Shown: positions 41,057 through 48,457 of the stretch, one piece after another
Position numbering within the stretch: position 1 is the stretch's first letter
Layout of the letters: each line of letters begins with the position of its first letter
Source of the DNA: VRUE01 sp035712345
GTDB lineage: Bacteria > Actinomycetota > Thermoleophilia > Solirubrobacterales > 70-9
Direction of reading: 5' to 3'
NCBI GenBank assembly: GCA_035712345.1
Contig: DASTAY010000034.1
Span: 1 to 55,234 of the forward strand
Length of the DNA: 55,234 nt
Program-made: the position numbers and the translations under genes
Notes under the pieces: generated by a model
What the model was told of the DNA's origin: nothing
The model's database searches: none
The model's input: only the letters and a program-made list of their open reading frames with translations

Positions 41057-41328
41057 TGTCCGTCACCGTGAAGATCCCGACCCAGCTGCGCGCCGCGACC
41101 GGGGGCGACGCCGAGGTGGAGGTTTCCGGCTCGACCGTCGGCGAGGTGCTCGACGCCGTCTTCGACGCCCACACCGACCTGCGCGAGCGGATCACCCAGG
41201 ATGGTGACCTGCGCCGCTTCGTCAACGTCTACGTCAGCGGCGAGGACATCCGCTTCCAGCAGGGCCTCGACACGGCGATCAGCGAGGGCGACGAGGTCAC
41301 GATTCTCCCCGCGGTTGCAGGTGGGTAG
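41056..41328 (+). CDS. MoaD/ThiS-family sulfur-carrier protein
   Basis: A 90-residue ubiquitin-like protein: MSVTVKIPTQLRAATGGDAEVEVSGSTVGEVLDAVFDAHTDLRERI...VNVYVSGEDIRFQQGLDTAISEGDEVTILPAVAGG. It ends exactly in Gly-Gly, the form that is adenylated and converted to a thiocarboxylate. CysO, the partner of the PLP enzyme CysM in mycobacteria, is the closest functional parallel. No Mec-type protease or ThiF-type activating enzyme is adjacent, so activation must come from elsewhere. Its ATG overlaps the PLP-enzyme stop, which implies 1:1 coupled synthesis. Confidence 0.9.
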   Translation: MSVTVKIPTQLRAATGGDAEVEVSGSTVGEVLDAVFDAHTDLRERITQDGDLRRFVNVYVSGEDIRFQQGLDTAISEGDEVTILPAVAGG

Positions 41329-41440
41329 GGGCCATTCCGGCAGGGGTTTCACTTAACTTTTTCGAGGATCGGGTTGCGGCTGACACCCGAGTCAGTCGAC
41401 GAAAAAGTACAAGACGTTTCACCCCTACCGGAATGACCCC
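41328..41440. repeat. MITE-like palindromic element
   Basis: Terminal inverted repeats 41328-41347 and 41421-41440 match at 18 of 20 positions (GGGGYCATTCCGGYAGGGGT). ACTTTTTCG/CGAAAAAGT and CTGAC/GTCAG continue the palindrome inward. It starts at the last base of the sulfur-carrier stop codon. I see no clear target-site duplication. It may act as the operon terminator. Confidence 0.75.
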
Positions 41441-41476
41441 TGAACTCCCAACCGCAGTCATTTGCCGAAGAGCTGG

Positions 41477-42205
41477 ATGAGCAGGCCACCTGTGGTCATA
41501 TTGTGCGGTGGGCGGGGGACGCGGCTGCGGGAGCGGACCGAGACCGTGCCGAAGGCGTTGGTCGAGATCGGCGGCCGGCCGATCCTCTGGCACGTGATCG
41601 GGATCTACGCGGCGCAGGGATTCGATCGCTTCCTGCTCGCGACCGGGTATCTCGGTGAGGCCGTGGCGGAGTTCGCCGCGGCCGAGACGTGGCCCGCCGG
41701 GGTCGAGGTCGAGTGCGTCGACACCGGGTTGGACACCCCGACCGGGGGAAGGATCGCGGCGCTCGGGGAGCGCCTCGCCGGCGGCACTTTCTGCGTGACC
41801 TACGCCGACGGCGTCGCCGACATCGACCTTGGTGCGCTGCTCGATTTCCATGCCGGCCACGGCTGCCTCGCGACGATGACCGTCGTGCAGCCTCACCTGC
41901 AGTGGGGCGTCGCCGAGCTCGGTGAGGATGGGCTGGTCGGCGGCTTCGTCGAGAAGCCGCGCAGCGAGCACTGGATCAACGGCGGCTTCCTCTGCTTCGA
42001 GCCGGGCGCGCTCGCCTACCTGGATGCGGAGAGCGTGCTCGAGCGCGAGCCGTTTGGCCGCCTGGCCGCCGCCGGCCAGCTGCGCGCCCACCGGCACGAG
42101 GGCTTCTGGGACTGCATGGACACCTACAAGGACGCCGTCGTGCTCAACGACCTCTGCGCCGGTGGCGAGGCGCCGTGGATGGCGCTGACCGAGGCGGCGC
42201 GTTGA
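41477..42205 (+). CDS. Nucleotidyltransferase, glucose-1-phosphate cytidylyltransferase-like
   Basis: A 242-residue sugar-1-phosphate nucleotidyltransferase. The N-terminal loop VVILCGGRGTRLRERTETVPKALVEIGGRPILWHVI is the nucleotide-binding signature, TYADGVADIDLGALLDFH gives the metal-site Asp, and EKPRSEHWINGGFLCFEPGAL is the sugar-binding part typical of RfbF-type enzymes. It probably makes CDP-glucose. The neighbouring dehydratase-like gene overlaps by TTGA. ATG 41477 is preferred over TTG 41462. Confidence 0.85.
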   Translation: MSRPPVVILCGGRGTRLRERTETVPKALVEIGGRPILWHVIGIYAAQGFDRFLLATGYLGEAVAEFAAAETWPAGVEVECVDTGLDTPTGGRIAALGERLAGGTFCVTYADGVADIDLGALLDFHAGHGCLATMTVVQPHLQWGVAELGEDGLVGGFVEKPRSEHWINGGFLCFEPGALAYLDAESVLEREPFGRLAAAGQLRAHRHEGFWDCMDTYKDAVVLNDLCAGGEAPWMALTEAAR

Positions 42206-43203
42206 GCCCCGCTCTGGTCAGCGGCGCCCACGGCTTCGTCGGCTCCCACCTCGCAAAGGCCCTGCTCGAGCGGGGTGACGCGGTGCGCGTGCTCGACCGC
42301 CCGGCGCCGCGGCTGGCGGACGTCGGCGGGGAGCGTCTCTCCGGACTCGACCTGCTTGGCATCCGCGACGAGGTCGAGCTGGTCGAGGCCGACCTGCGCG
42401 ACGCCGCCGCGGTGGCCACAGCGGTCGAGGGGGCCGATTCCGTCTTCCACCTGGCTGCGCAGACGATCGTCGGGGTGGCGCGCGAGTCCCCCCGGGAGAC
42501 CTTCGAGGTCAACGTGCAGGGAGCGTGGAACGTGTTCGAGGCCTGCCGCGACCACGCTGTCGGCCGGGTCGTCTTCGCCTCCTCCGACAAGGCCTACGGC
42601 TCCAGCCCCGAGCTGCCCTATCGCGAGGACTTCCCGCTGCGCGCCGCCTACCCCTACGACGCGAGCAAGGCGGCGGCCGACACGATCGCGCGCAGCTACG
42701 CCAACGCTTACCGCCTGCCGCTCGCGGTGACCCGGTTCGCCAACGTCTACGGGGGCGGCGACCTCAACTTCTCCCGCCTGATCCCGGAGACGACGATCGC
42801 CCTGCTCGATGGCCGGGCGCCGGCGATCCGCTCCGACGGCAGCCCCGAGCGCGACTTCCTCCACGTCGAGGACGCCGTCTCCGCCTACCTGGCGATCGCC
42901 GCAGCGCTCGGCGAAGGCGCCGCGAGGGGCGAGGCCTTCAACGCCGGCGGCGAGCGGCCGCACTCGGTGCGCGAGGTGGTCGACCTGATCGCCCATGCGG
43001 CCGGCGGCGGCATCGAGCCCGACTTCCAGGGCGAGGGCAATCCCGACGGCGAGATCGACAGGCAGTTCGTCGACTCGACCAAGCTGCGCGAGCTGACCGG
43101 CTGGCGCCCGCAGGTCGAGCTGGAGGACGGCCTGCGCGAGACGCTCGAGTGGTACCGAGAGCACCCCGAGGCCCGTCCGGACAAGACCGCGGTAGAGGTT
43201 TGA
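42202..43203 (+). CDS. NAD-dependent epimerase/dehydratase (CDP-glucose 4,6-dehydratase-like)
   Basis: A 333-residue extended short-chain dehydrogenase. The NAD motif GAHGFVGSHLAKALLERG is at the N-terminus. The active-site YPYDASKAAAD (YxxxK) is in the middle, with the SSDKAYG loop (SSDKxYG is typical of RfbG-like CDP-glucose 4,6-dehydratases). It probably acts on the product of the preceding gene in deoxysugar synthesis. The start is TTG 42202 overlapping the upstream stop. The last codons and the stop are formed by the left arm of a palindromic repeat. Confidence 0.87.
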   Translation: MSPALVSGAHGFVGSHLAKALLERGDAVRVLDRPAPRLADVGGERLSGLDLLGIRDEVELVEADLRDAAAVATAVEGADSVFHLAAQTIVGVARESPRETFEVNVQGAWNVFEACRDHAVGRVVFASSDKAYGSSPELPYREDFPLRAAYPYDASKAAADTIARSYANAYRLPLAVTRFANVYGGGDLNFSRLIPETTIALLDGRAPAIRSDGSPERDFLHVEDAVSAYLAIAAALGEGAARGEAFNAGGERPHSVREVVDLIAHAAGGGIEPDFQGEGNPDGEIDRQFVDSTKLRELTGWRPQVELEDGLRETLEWYREHPEARPDKTAVEV

Positions 43204-43233
43204 TGCGCTATGCGGGCCAAACCTCTACGGCGC
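43192..43233. repeat. GTAGAGGTTTGG-family palindromic repeat, second copy
   Basis: GTAGAGGTTTG (43192-43202) pairs with the arm CCAAACCTCTACGGCGC (43217-43233). The reverse complement of its centre (CCCGCATAGCGCAT) resembles the centre of the recJ copy, so this copy lies in opposite orientation. It overlaps the stop codon of the upstream gene. Confidence 0.8.
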
Positions 43234-43254
43234 TGATCTAGCCTGGGGTGCACC

Positions 43255-44055
43255 ATGTGCGGGCGCTTCACGGTCACGGCCAAGGACACCAAGACGATCG
43301 CCGATCGCTTCCAGGTCGAGCTCGAACGCTCGCTCGAGCGCAACTCCTCGGGCGAGGCGCCGCCGCCCTCCCGGGAGCGGGCGAAGAAAGCCGAGTCGGG
43401 CCTCGGTCGCTTCAACGTCGCGCCGACCCAGGAGGTGCTGACGGTGCGCTCCTCGCCGGATCCCGACGAGGCGGCCCAGGGGGAGCGCGAGGCGCGGCTG
43501 ATGCGCTGGGGGCTGGTGCCGCGTTGGGCGAAGGACCTCAAGGTCGGCTACCGGATGATCAACGCCAAAGCCGAGAACCTAGAGTCGAGCCGCGCCTACG
43601 CGCCGCTGGTCGGCAAGTTCCGCCACCGCTGCCTGATCCTCGCCGACGGCTTCTACGAGTGGATGAAGGCGGAGGACCCCAAGCAGCCGCGCCAGCCCTG
43701 GCGCTTCACGGTCGACGGCGGCGAGCCCTTCGCCTTCGCCGGGCTCTGCACGCGCAAGGAGTGGGACGAGGCCGAGGATCGCGGCTTCGAGGACGGCTGG
43801 CTGTACAGCTGCACGATCGTGACGACGACGCCGAACCAGGTCGTCGCGCCGGTCCACGACCGCATGCCGGCGATCCTGCCGAACGCCGAGGCCGAGGCGG
43901 CCTGGCTGCGGCCGGACCTCAGCGCCGAGGACGCGATCGCGATGTGCGCGCCGCTGCCGGCGGCGCGGATGCAGGGCTCGCCGGCCAACCCCGGGCTGAA
44001 CAAGGTGGGGAAGGGAATCGAGGGGCCGGAGCTGCTGGTGGCGCCGAAAGCCTAG
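43255..44055 (+). CDS. SRAP (YedK/HMCES) family abasic-site protein
   Basis: A 266-residue SOS-response-associated-peptidase-family protein. After Met removal the catalytic Cys2 is in MCGRFTVTA. Other sites are MRWGLVPRWAKD, MINAKAENL (Asn), ILADGFYEWMK (Glu) and PVHDRMPAIL (His). The family forms a thiazolidine cross-link with abasic sites in single-stranded DNA. All key residues are intact. Convergent with the antiporter gene, with a 4-nt overlap. Confidence 0.94.
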   Translation: MCGRFTVTAKDTKTIADRFQVELERSLERNSSGEAPPPSRERAKKAESGLGRFNVAPTQEVLTVRSSPDPDEAAQGEREARLMRWGLVPRWAKDLKVGYRMINAKAENLESSRAYAPLVGKFRHRCLILADGFYEWMKAEDPKQPRQPWRFTVDGGEPFAFAGLCTRKEWDEAEDRGFEDGWLYSCTIVTTTPNQVVAPVHDRMPAILPNAEAEAAWLRPDLSAEDAIAMCAPLPAARMQGSPANPGLNKVGKGIEGPELLVAPKA

Positions 44056-45848
44056 GTCTGGGGGACGATCAGCACGGCGGTGCCGGGCGGCGGCTCCGGC
44101 GGGTCGGCGAGCAGCCCCCACGATGCCGCCGGCATCACGCAGAGCTCGCCGTCGAGGAGCTCGCCGACCGCGGCGCCGCCGTCGGCGCCGAGGCGGGCGG
44201 CGAGCTCTGCGGCGAGCTTGGAGGCGCTCGAATCGCCGTTGGGCGCGAAACGGACCCGGCGCACCTTGTCCGCCGCGCCGATCAGGATCGCGACCGGAAC
44301 GGGCGCTCCCGCGGCAACCGCCTCGCCGGCGGTGCCGAAGGCCGACGCGGCCGCCGGGCGCTGACCGACGAGGACCAGCGAGGCCCGCTCGGCGATCGCC
44401 GCGTTGACGACCCCTTCGGGCAGCGATTCGTGGACGAGCAGCTGTGGCTCGGCGTCGAGGTCGGCGGCGAAGGCCGCGGCGCTCAGCTCCGAGAGCAGCT
44501 CCTGCCGTGAGCGCGCCTCGGCCGGCGGGCTGGAGAGCAGGCCGTGGACCACACCGCTGTCGGGTGCGGCGATCCGCGCGGCGATGGCGAAGGCGAGCGG
44601 CGCCTGGGTCGGATCCTCGAGCGTGACCAGGATCCGATGCCCGAGGCGGTCCTCGACTCCCGGCGAGGGCACGCGCCTGACCGCGCGCTCGACCAGCAGC
44701 GTGCCGACGACGATCGAGGCCAGGATCAGGACCAGCACGGCGTTGACGACCGCCTGGTCGAAGAGGCCGATGTCGAAGCCGACGATCGTCGCCGCCAGCG
44801 CCGCGGCGGCCTGCGGCACGGTCAGGCCGAGCATCAGCTCGGCCTGGGGGCCGCTGTAGCCGAAGGCCACCCTGCCGATCGCAGAGGCGATCGCCTTGCC
44901 GCCGATGCTGGCGAGGATGAAGAGGCCGGCCAGCTTCAGCGCCTCGCCGCTGACCATCACCGCCGGGTCGAGCAGCATCCCGACCGAGACGAGGAAGATC
45001 GGCACGAACACGGCCGAGCCGAAGAAGTCGATCCGGTCCATCAGCGGCCCTTCGTTGGGGACGAGCCGGTTGAGCGCGAGGCCGGCGAAGAAGGCGCCGA
45101 CGATCCCCTCGATGCCGAAGCTGTCGGCGAGGACCGCGGCCGCGAGGAAGCAGGCGACGGCGAGCAGATAGCGGACGATCCGATCGGTGCCCAGGTAGCG
45201 GAAGGCGAGCCGCGCCAGGCGTGGCAGCAGGCCGAGCGTGAAGGCGACGAGGACGAGCAGGCCGATCACGATCTGGGCGGCGATCGAGGCCGTCGAGCCG
45301 CCCGCCAGCTCGGAGCTGGAGACGGCGGCGAGGACGATCAGCGAAGCGGTGTCGGTCAGCACGGTGGCGCCGACGGCGGTGGCGACGCCGCGGTCGGCGG
45401 AGAGGCCGGCCCCGCGGGCGGCGGGATAGAGGAGCAGCGTGTGGGAGGAGAGCAGCGAGCCGAGCAGCAGCGAGGCGGGCAGGGCCCAGCCGAGCCCGAG
45501 ACCTACCGCGACGCCGAGACCCATCGGCACGACGAAGGTGATCGCGCCGAAGCCGACGACCGAATTGCGATGCACGCGGACGAGGCCGAGGTCGAGCTCG
45601 ACCCCGGCGACGAACATCAGGTAGAGCAGGCCGAGCTGGCCGAGCTCGGGAACCGTCGTATTGCCGGCGCCGATCAGGTCGAGGCCATGCGGGCCGATCA
45701 CGAAGCCGCCGACGAGCAGCCCGATGATGCCGGGAATCCTGGCCCGCTGCATCAGCGGCGGCCCGACGATGACCACCGCGAAGAGGATCAGGAACTCCCA
45801 GGCGGCGCCGCTGGGCGAGTGGACGGCGATCGAGGCGAGCGAGGTCAT
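44052..45848 (-). CDS. CPA2-type cation:proton antiporter with C-terminal USP-like domain
   Basis: A 598-residue protein. About 12 membrane helices (residues about 15-390) have the Na/H-exchanger pattern, e.g. RARIPGIIGLLVGGFVIGPHGLDLIG, LGLLYLMFVAGVELDLG, TDTASLIVLAAVSSSEL and GIEGIVGAFFAGLALNRLVP. The last 180 residues (LGHRILVTLEDPTQAPLAFAIAARIAAPD...SLVLVGQRPAAASAFGTAGEAVAAGAPVPVAILIG) resemble two universal-stress-like halves, probably regulatory. The exported ion is not decidable (K or Na). Its ATG overlaps the upstream binding-protein stop (ATGA). Confidence 0.88.
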   Translation of the reverse strand: MTSLASIAVHSPSGAAWEFLILFAVVIVGPPLMQRARIPGIIGLLVGGFVIGPHGLDLIGAGNTTVPELGQLGLLYLMFVAGVELDLGLVRVHRNSVVGFGAITFVVPMGLGVAVGLGLGWALPASLLLGSLLSSHTLLLYPAARGAGLSADRGVATAVGATVLTDTASLIVLAAVSSSELAGGSTASIAAQIVIGLLVLVAFTLGLLPRLARLAFRYLGTDRIVRYLLAVACFLAAAVLADSFGIEGIVGAFFAGLALNRLVPNEGPLMDRIDFFGSAVFVPIFLVSVGMLLDPAVMVSGEALKLAGLFILASIGGKAIASAIGRVAFGYSGPQAELMLGLTVPQAAAALAATIVGFDIGLFDQAVVNAVLVLILASIVVGTLLVERAVRRVPSPGVEDRLGHRILVTLEDPTQAPLAFAIAARIAAPDSGVVHGLLSSPPAEARSRQELLSELSAAAFAADLDAEPQLLVHESLPEGVVNAAIAERASLVLVGQRPAAASAFGTAGEAVAAGAPVPVAILIGAADKVRRVRFAPNGDSSASKLAAELAARLGADGGAAVGELLDGELCVMPAASWGLLADPPEPPPGTAVLIVPQT

Positions 45849-46663
45849 CGCGAGGTGCGCAGGAGGGGGAGGGCGTGTTCGGCGTCGGCGGCTTCCGGCC
45901 CGACCCATTCTTCGAGCAGGTCGTGGATCGTTTCGTCCGCGGCGAGCGAGCGCAGCGCCGAGTCGACCGCTTCGGCGTTTTCGGAGCCCTGCGGCAGCGC
46001 GGCGGCGATCTCCTCCGGGTTCGGCAATTGCGCGACCGCTTCGAGCCTGCCGTTCGATTCGTCGGCGATGGCGACGGCCAGCGGCAGGTCGAAGAGGACG
46101 GCTTCGACCTTGCCGGCTTCCAGCGCCGCCAGCATCTGTTCCTGGCGGTCGTAGATCCGCAGCGGCTCTTCGGGCGCGATCCGATCTGAGATCGTGTCGA
46201 CGAAGGTGGTCGCCCGCACGGCTCCCCAGCGCAGTTCCTGGGCATCGGCCAGGTCGGGCACCTCGGTGCCGCTGCGCACTACCACGGTCGGCGGCGCGTC
46301 GAGGTACGGGGAGGAGAAGTCGAGCGCTTCTTCGCGTTCCTCGGTGGGAGTGATCAGGGCAAGCGCCAGGTCGGCTCCGCCGAGATCGCCGGCGACGATG
46401 CGATGGAAGTGCACGACCTCGATCCGGACGTGGTCGAGTTCGAAGCGTTCGGCGAGCTTGCGGGCCAGCTCGTATTCGAAGCCGCCAGTCGGCTTTGCGG
46501 CCGTGCCCTCCCAGAACCCGGCGGTGGGGACGCTCGACGTGGCCACCGTGAGGACGCCGGGGTGCGCCGGGACGAACTCGCCCGCCGAGCCGGAGATCGA
46601 GCCGCAGCCCGCGAGGGCCAGGGCAACGGCGAGAGGGGCCGCTGCAACGGATAGGCGGCGCAG
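45845..46663 (-). CDS. Substrate-binding lipoprotein (family 3 periplasmic-binding-protein fold)
   Basis: About 272 residues. The signal peptide ends in a good lipobox, VALALAGC. The mature part follows the amino-acid/polar-solute binding-protein pattern: LTVATSSVPTAGFWEGTAAKPTGGFEYELARKLAERFELDHVRIEVV, ADLALALITPTEEREEALDFSSPYLDAPPTVVV, AVRATTFVDTISDRI and GKVEAVLFDLPLAVAIAD. No ATG, GTG or TTG lies in frame near the signal peptide; CTG 46663 after a GGGG-containing site is the best start I see, so the 5' end is uncertain. It is coupled to an antiporter, not to ABC permeases. Confidence 0.75.
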   Translation of the reverse strand: MRRLSVAAAPLAVALALAGCGSISGSAGEFVPAHPGVLTVATSSVPTAGFWEGTAAKPTGGFEYELARKLAERFELDHVRIEVVHFHRIVAGDLGGADLALALITPTEEREEALDFSSPYLDAPPTVVVRSGTEVPDLADAQELRWGAVRATTFVDTISDRIAPEEPLRIYDRQEQMLAALEAGKVEAVLFDLPLAVAIADESNGRLEAVAQLPNPEEIAAALPQGSENAEAVDSALRSLAADETIHDLLEEWVGPEAADAEHALPLLRTSR

Positions 46664-46671
46664 AGCTGCCC

Positions 46672-47388
46672 CTAGCCGGCCAGGGAGCCGGCGGTGCGCA
46701 CGGCCGCCGAGCCGTCGTTGTTTTCGAGCGTGCAGGAGATGCGCGCCGCGGGGGTGCCGGTAGCGCGCCAGAAGGAGGCGAAGCCGAGCTTCAGCGGTGC
46801 GCTCGGGCGGCCCTGGGGAAGGCCCCACTGCCATTCCTGGGACGAGGTCCGGTGGGGCGCCCAACTGACGACGACCCCCGGCAGTTCGGTGAAGGCGGGG
46901 AAGGCGTCTTCGAATTCCAACGACGCGTATTCGGCCCCGCGGACCGGGAACCTGATGCCGACGCTGCCCGGCACGTCCTGCTTGGTCAGGTTGTATTCGC
47001 CGCTCGAGCGCGGAAAGGCGCCGCGGCTGTTCACGGTGCGGCCGAGTTCGGAGCCCGGGCCGCCGCGCATCCGGCAGCGCACCCGCGCCTGCCCCACCGC
47101 GGAACCGGCGTCGATCGTCAGGACCGCGGTCACCCGGTAGACCCGTTCGCCGTTGACGTTCTCTTCGGTCGCCCGCAGCTCTGCAGCGCCGAGCCGCATC
47201 GATCCGCCGCCCGGAATCGCGGCGGGCCGCGAGTCGGGGATCTTCGCTTCCTTTTCGAATTCGATCGAGATCGAAGAGCCCCCGGCCGATTCCGTGGCCA
47301 GCAGAGCCGCCGCGAGGGTTGCGATGAGCCCAATCGCGATCACGACGATCGCGCCCCGCGGCGGACGAGTCTGGGTGAGGCCGCTCAC
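46672..47388 (-). CDS. Membrane-anchored extracytoplasmic protein, unknown
   Basis: A 238-residue protein. After a short basic N-terminus, one hydrophobic segment (GAIVVIAIGLIATLAAALLA, about 12-31) anchors or exports it. The remaining beta-rich domain (YRVTAVLTIDAGSAVGQARVRCRMRGG..., SVGIRFPVRGAEYASLEFEDAFPAF, ARISCTLENN) has two cysteines that may pair. No known family. The next gene's start follows within 10 nt. Confidence 0.65.
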   Translation of the reverse strand: MSGLTQTRPPRGAIVVIAIGLIATLAAALLATESAGGSSISIEFEKEAKIPDSRPAAIPGGGSMRLGAAELRATEENVNGERVYRVTAVLTIDAGSAVGQARVRCRMRGGPGSELGRTVNSRGAFPRSSGEYNLTKQDVPGSVGIRFPVRGAEYASLEFEDAFPAFTELPGVVVSWAPHRTSSQEWQWGLPQGRPSAPLKLGFASFWRATGTPAARISCTLENNDGSAAVRTAGSLAG

Positions 47389-47816
47389 AGGGCCCTATTA
47401 GACACGACGGCCCCCCGTCTTGCGGCGTGAGGAATTCTCCAATCCTGCGCTGAATGGACACGTTTTCGTCTTGATCGTTTGACCGCGCCAGCAACGCTCG
47501 GTCTATGAACCGATCACGAAAGCCCTTCAGCGGAGATGGTGAGCCGCCGCAGCCCCTGAACCCGGAAGCTGCTGGTGGAACTAGCGGGCAAGCAGGCGGA
47601 GGATTTCATGCCGAATGATGATCGGATCGCGGACCGCGCGGATTGCATCAGCCCGACTTGCGCCTGTGCTGGCAGGGCAGTTTGCCCCACAGCGACCCAG
47701 GAACCAGTGGCGGTAGGGCCTGTGGCTTCGTCTGATGAACACGCTGGGGAAATGGCGCAATCGCAGGTCCGAAGCGCGAGCGGTGGTCTCACCCGCGATC
47801 CTAAAAGGGGTTTCTA
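47389..47816. other. Gene-poor stretch before tRNA-Arg
   Basis: About 430 bp. The only open frames are a 92-codon minus-strand frame (47514-47792) and the extension of the 47977 gene's frame; neither has family-like sequence or a good start. I see no clear repeat or RNA structure. Confidence 0.5.
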
Positions 47817-47890
47817 CGCGCCCGACAGGATTCGAACCTGTGGCCTCCGCTTCCGGAGAGCGGCGCTCTATCCAGCTGAGCTACGGGCGC
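47817..47890 (-). tRNA. tRNA-Arg (CCG)
   Basis: Read on the minus strand, GCGCCCG (47890-47884) pairs with CGGGCGC (47824-47818), with discriminator G at 47817. The D arm is GCTCAGCTGGATAGAGC, the anticodon stem CCGCT/AGCGG encloses the loop CTCCGGA (anticodon CCG), and the T arm is ACAGGTTCGAATCCTGT. CCA is not encoded. Confidence 0.95.
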
Positions 47891-47976
47891 GTGGGTTGGA
47901 GCTTAGTTCTTTGAGAGCGAGCAGCCCAGACCGGACATATGTTCTGTCTGCACGAATACATAAGGTTTCGCGCAAG

Positions 47977-48446
47977 ATGGCGCAGCCAGGCAGCGGGAAC
48001 GCAGGAGAGGCGAAGGTGTTGGCGGCACTTGTCGAGCGAGGTTTCGATGTCTTGGTCCCATTTGGCGAGGGACAGCCCTACGACCTGGTCATTCATCTTG
48101 GGCAATGTGAGTTCTGCCGGGTGCAGTGCAAGACCGCATGGCCCAAACAGGGCTGCTTGGTCTTCAACAGCCACAGCACCGACCATGGTCGCGGAGCACA
48201 GTCTTACGTGGGCCTGGCGGACCTCTTCGGCGTCTACTTCCACCGAATGAATCTGTTTATCTCGTTCCCATCGAAGCCGTTGCGAGATGTGAGGGAAGAT
48301 TGCGTTTGATGCCGACGCGAAACAACCAACGGCGGCGAATCCGGCTGGCGGCCGACTTCGAGATCGATCGATGGAGCGCCGACTCGCTGCGCGAGGTCGT
48401 AAACGCCGATAGGTCCGGCGATGAGGTTGCCTTGAGCGTCGCGTAG
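47977..48446 (+). pseudogene. Frameshifted PD-(D/E)XK endonuclease-like gene
   Basis: The first frame (47977-48309) reads GNAGEAKVLAALVERGFDVLVPFGEGQPYDLVIHLGQCEFCRVQCKTAWPKQGCLVFNSHST...GLADLFGVYFHRMN. It shows the GE...YDLVI...VQCKTA signature of the group-I-intron-associated PD-(D/E)XK family (E, D and QCK). Near 48240-48250 the homologous reading moves to another frame, ESVYLVPIEAVARCEGRLRLMPTRNNQRRRIRLAADFEIDRW, ending at 48446. The nuclease core is complete before the shift, but the C-terminal strand region is lost. It lies divergently beside tRNA-Arg. Confidence 0.72.
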
Positions 48447-48457
48447 GCTCGCCGCCC

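Noticed and set aside
44544..46154. 536-codon plus-strand frame opposite the antiporter and binding-protein genes
   Set aside because: Its composition is Asp/Gly/Glu/Arg-rich nonsense, while the minus strand encodes recognisable membrane and lipoprotein sequence.
43579..46245. 888-codon minus-strand open frame
   Set aside because: It runs through three real genes in another frame and is Arg/Pro/Ala-rich without any domain.
47514..47792. 92-codon minus-strand gene
   Set aside because: No domain, weak start, Ser/Ala/Thr-rich shadow composition.
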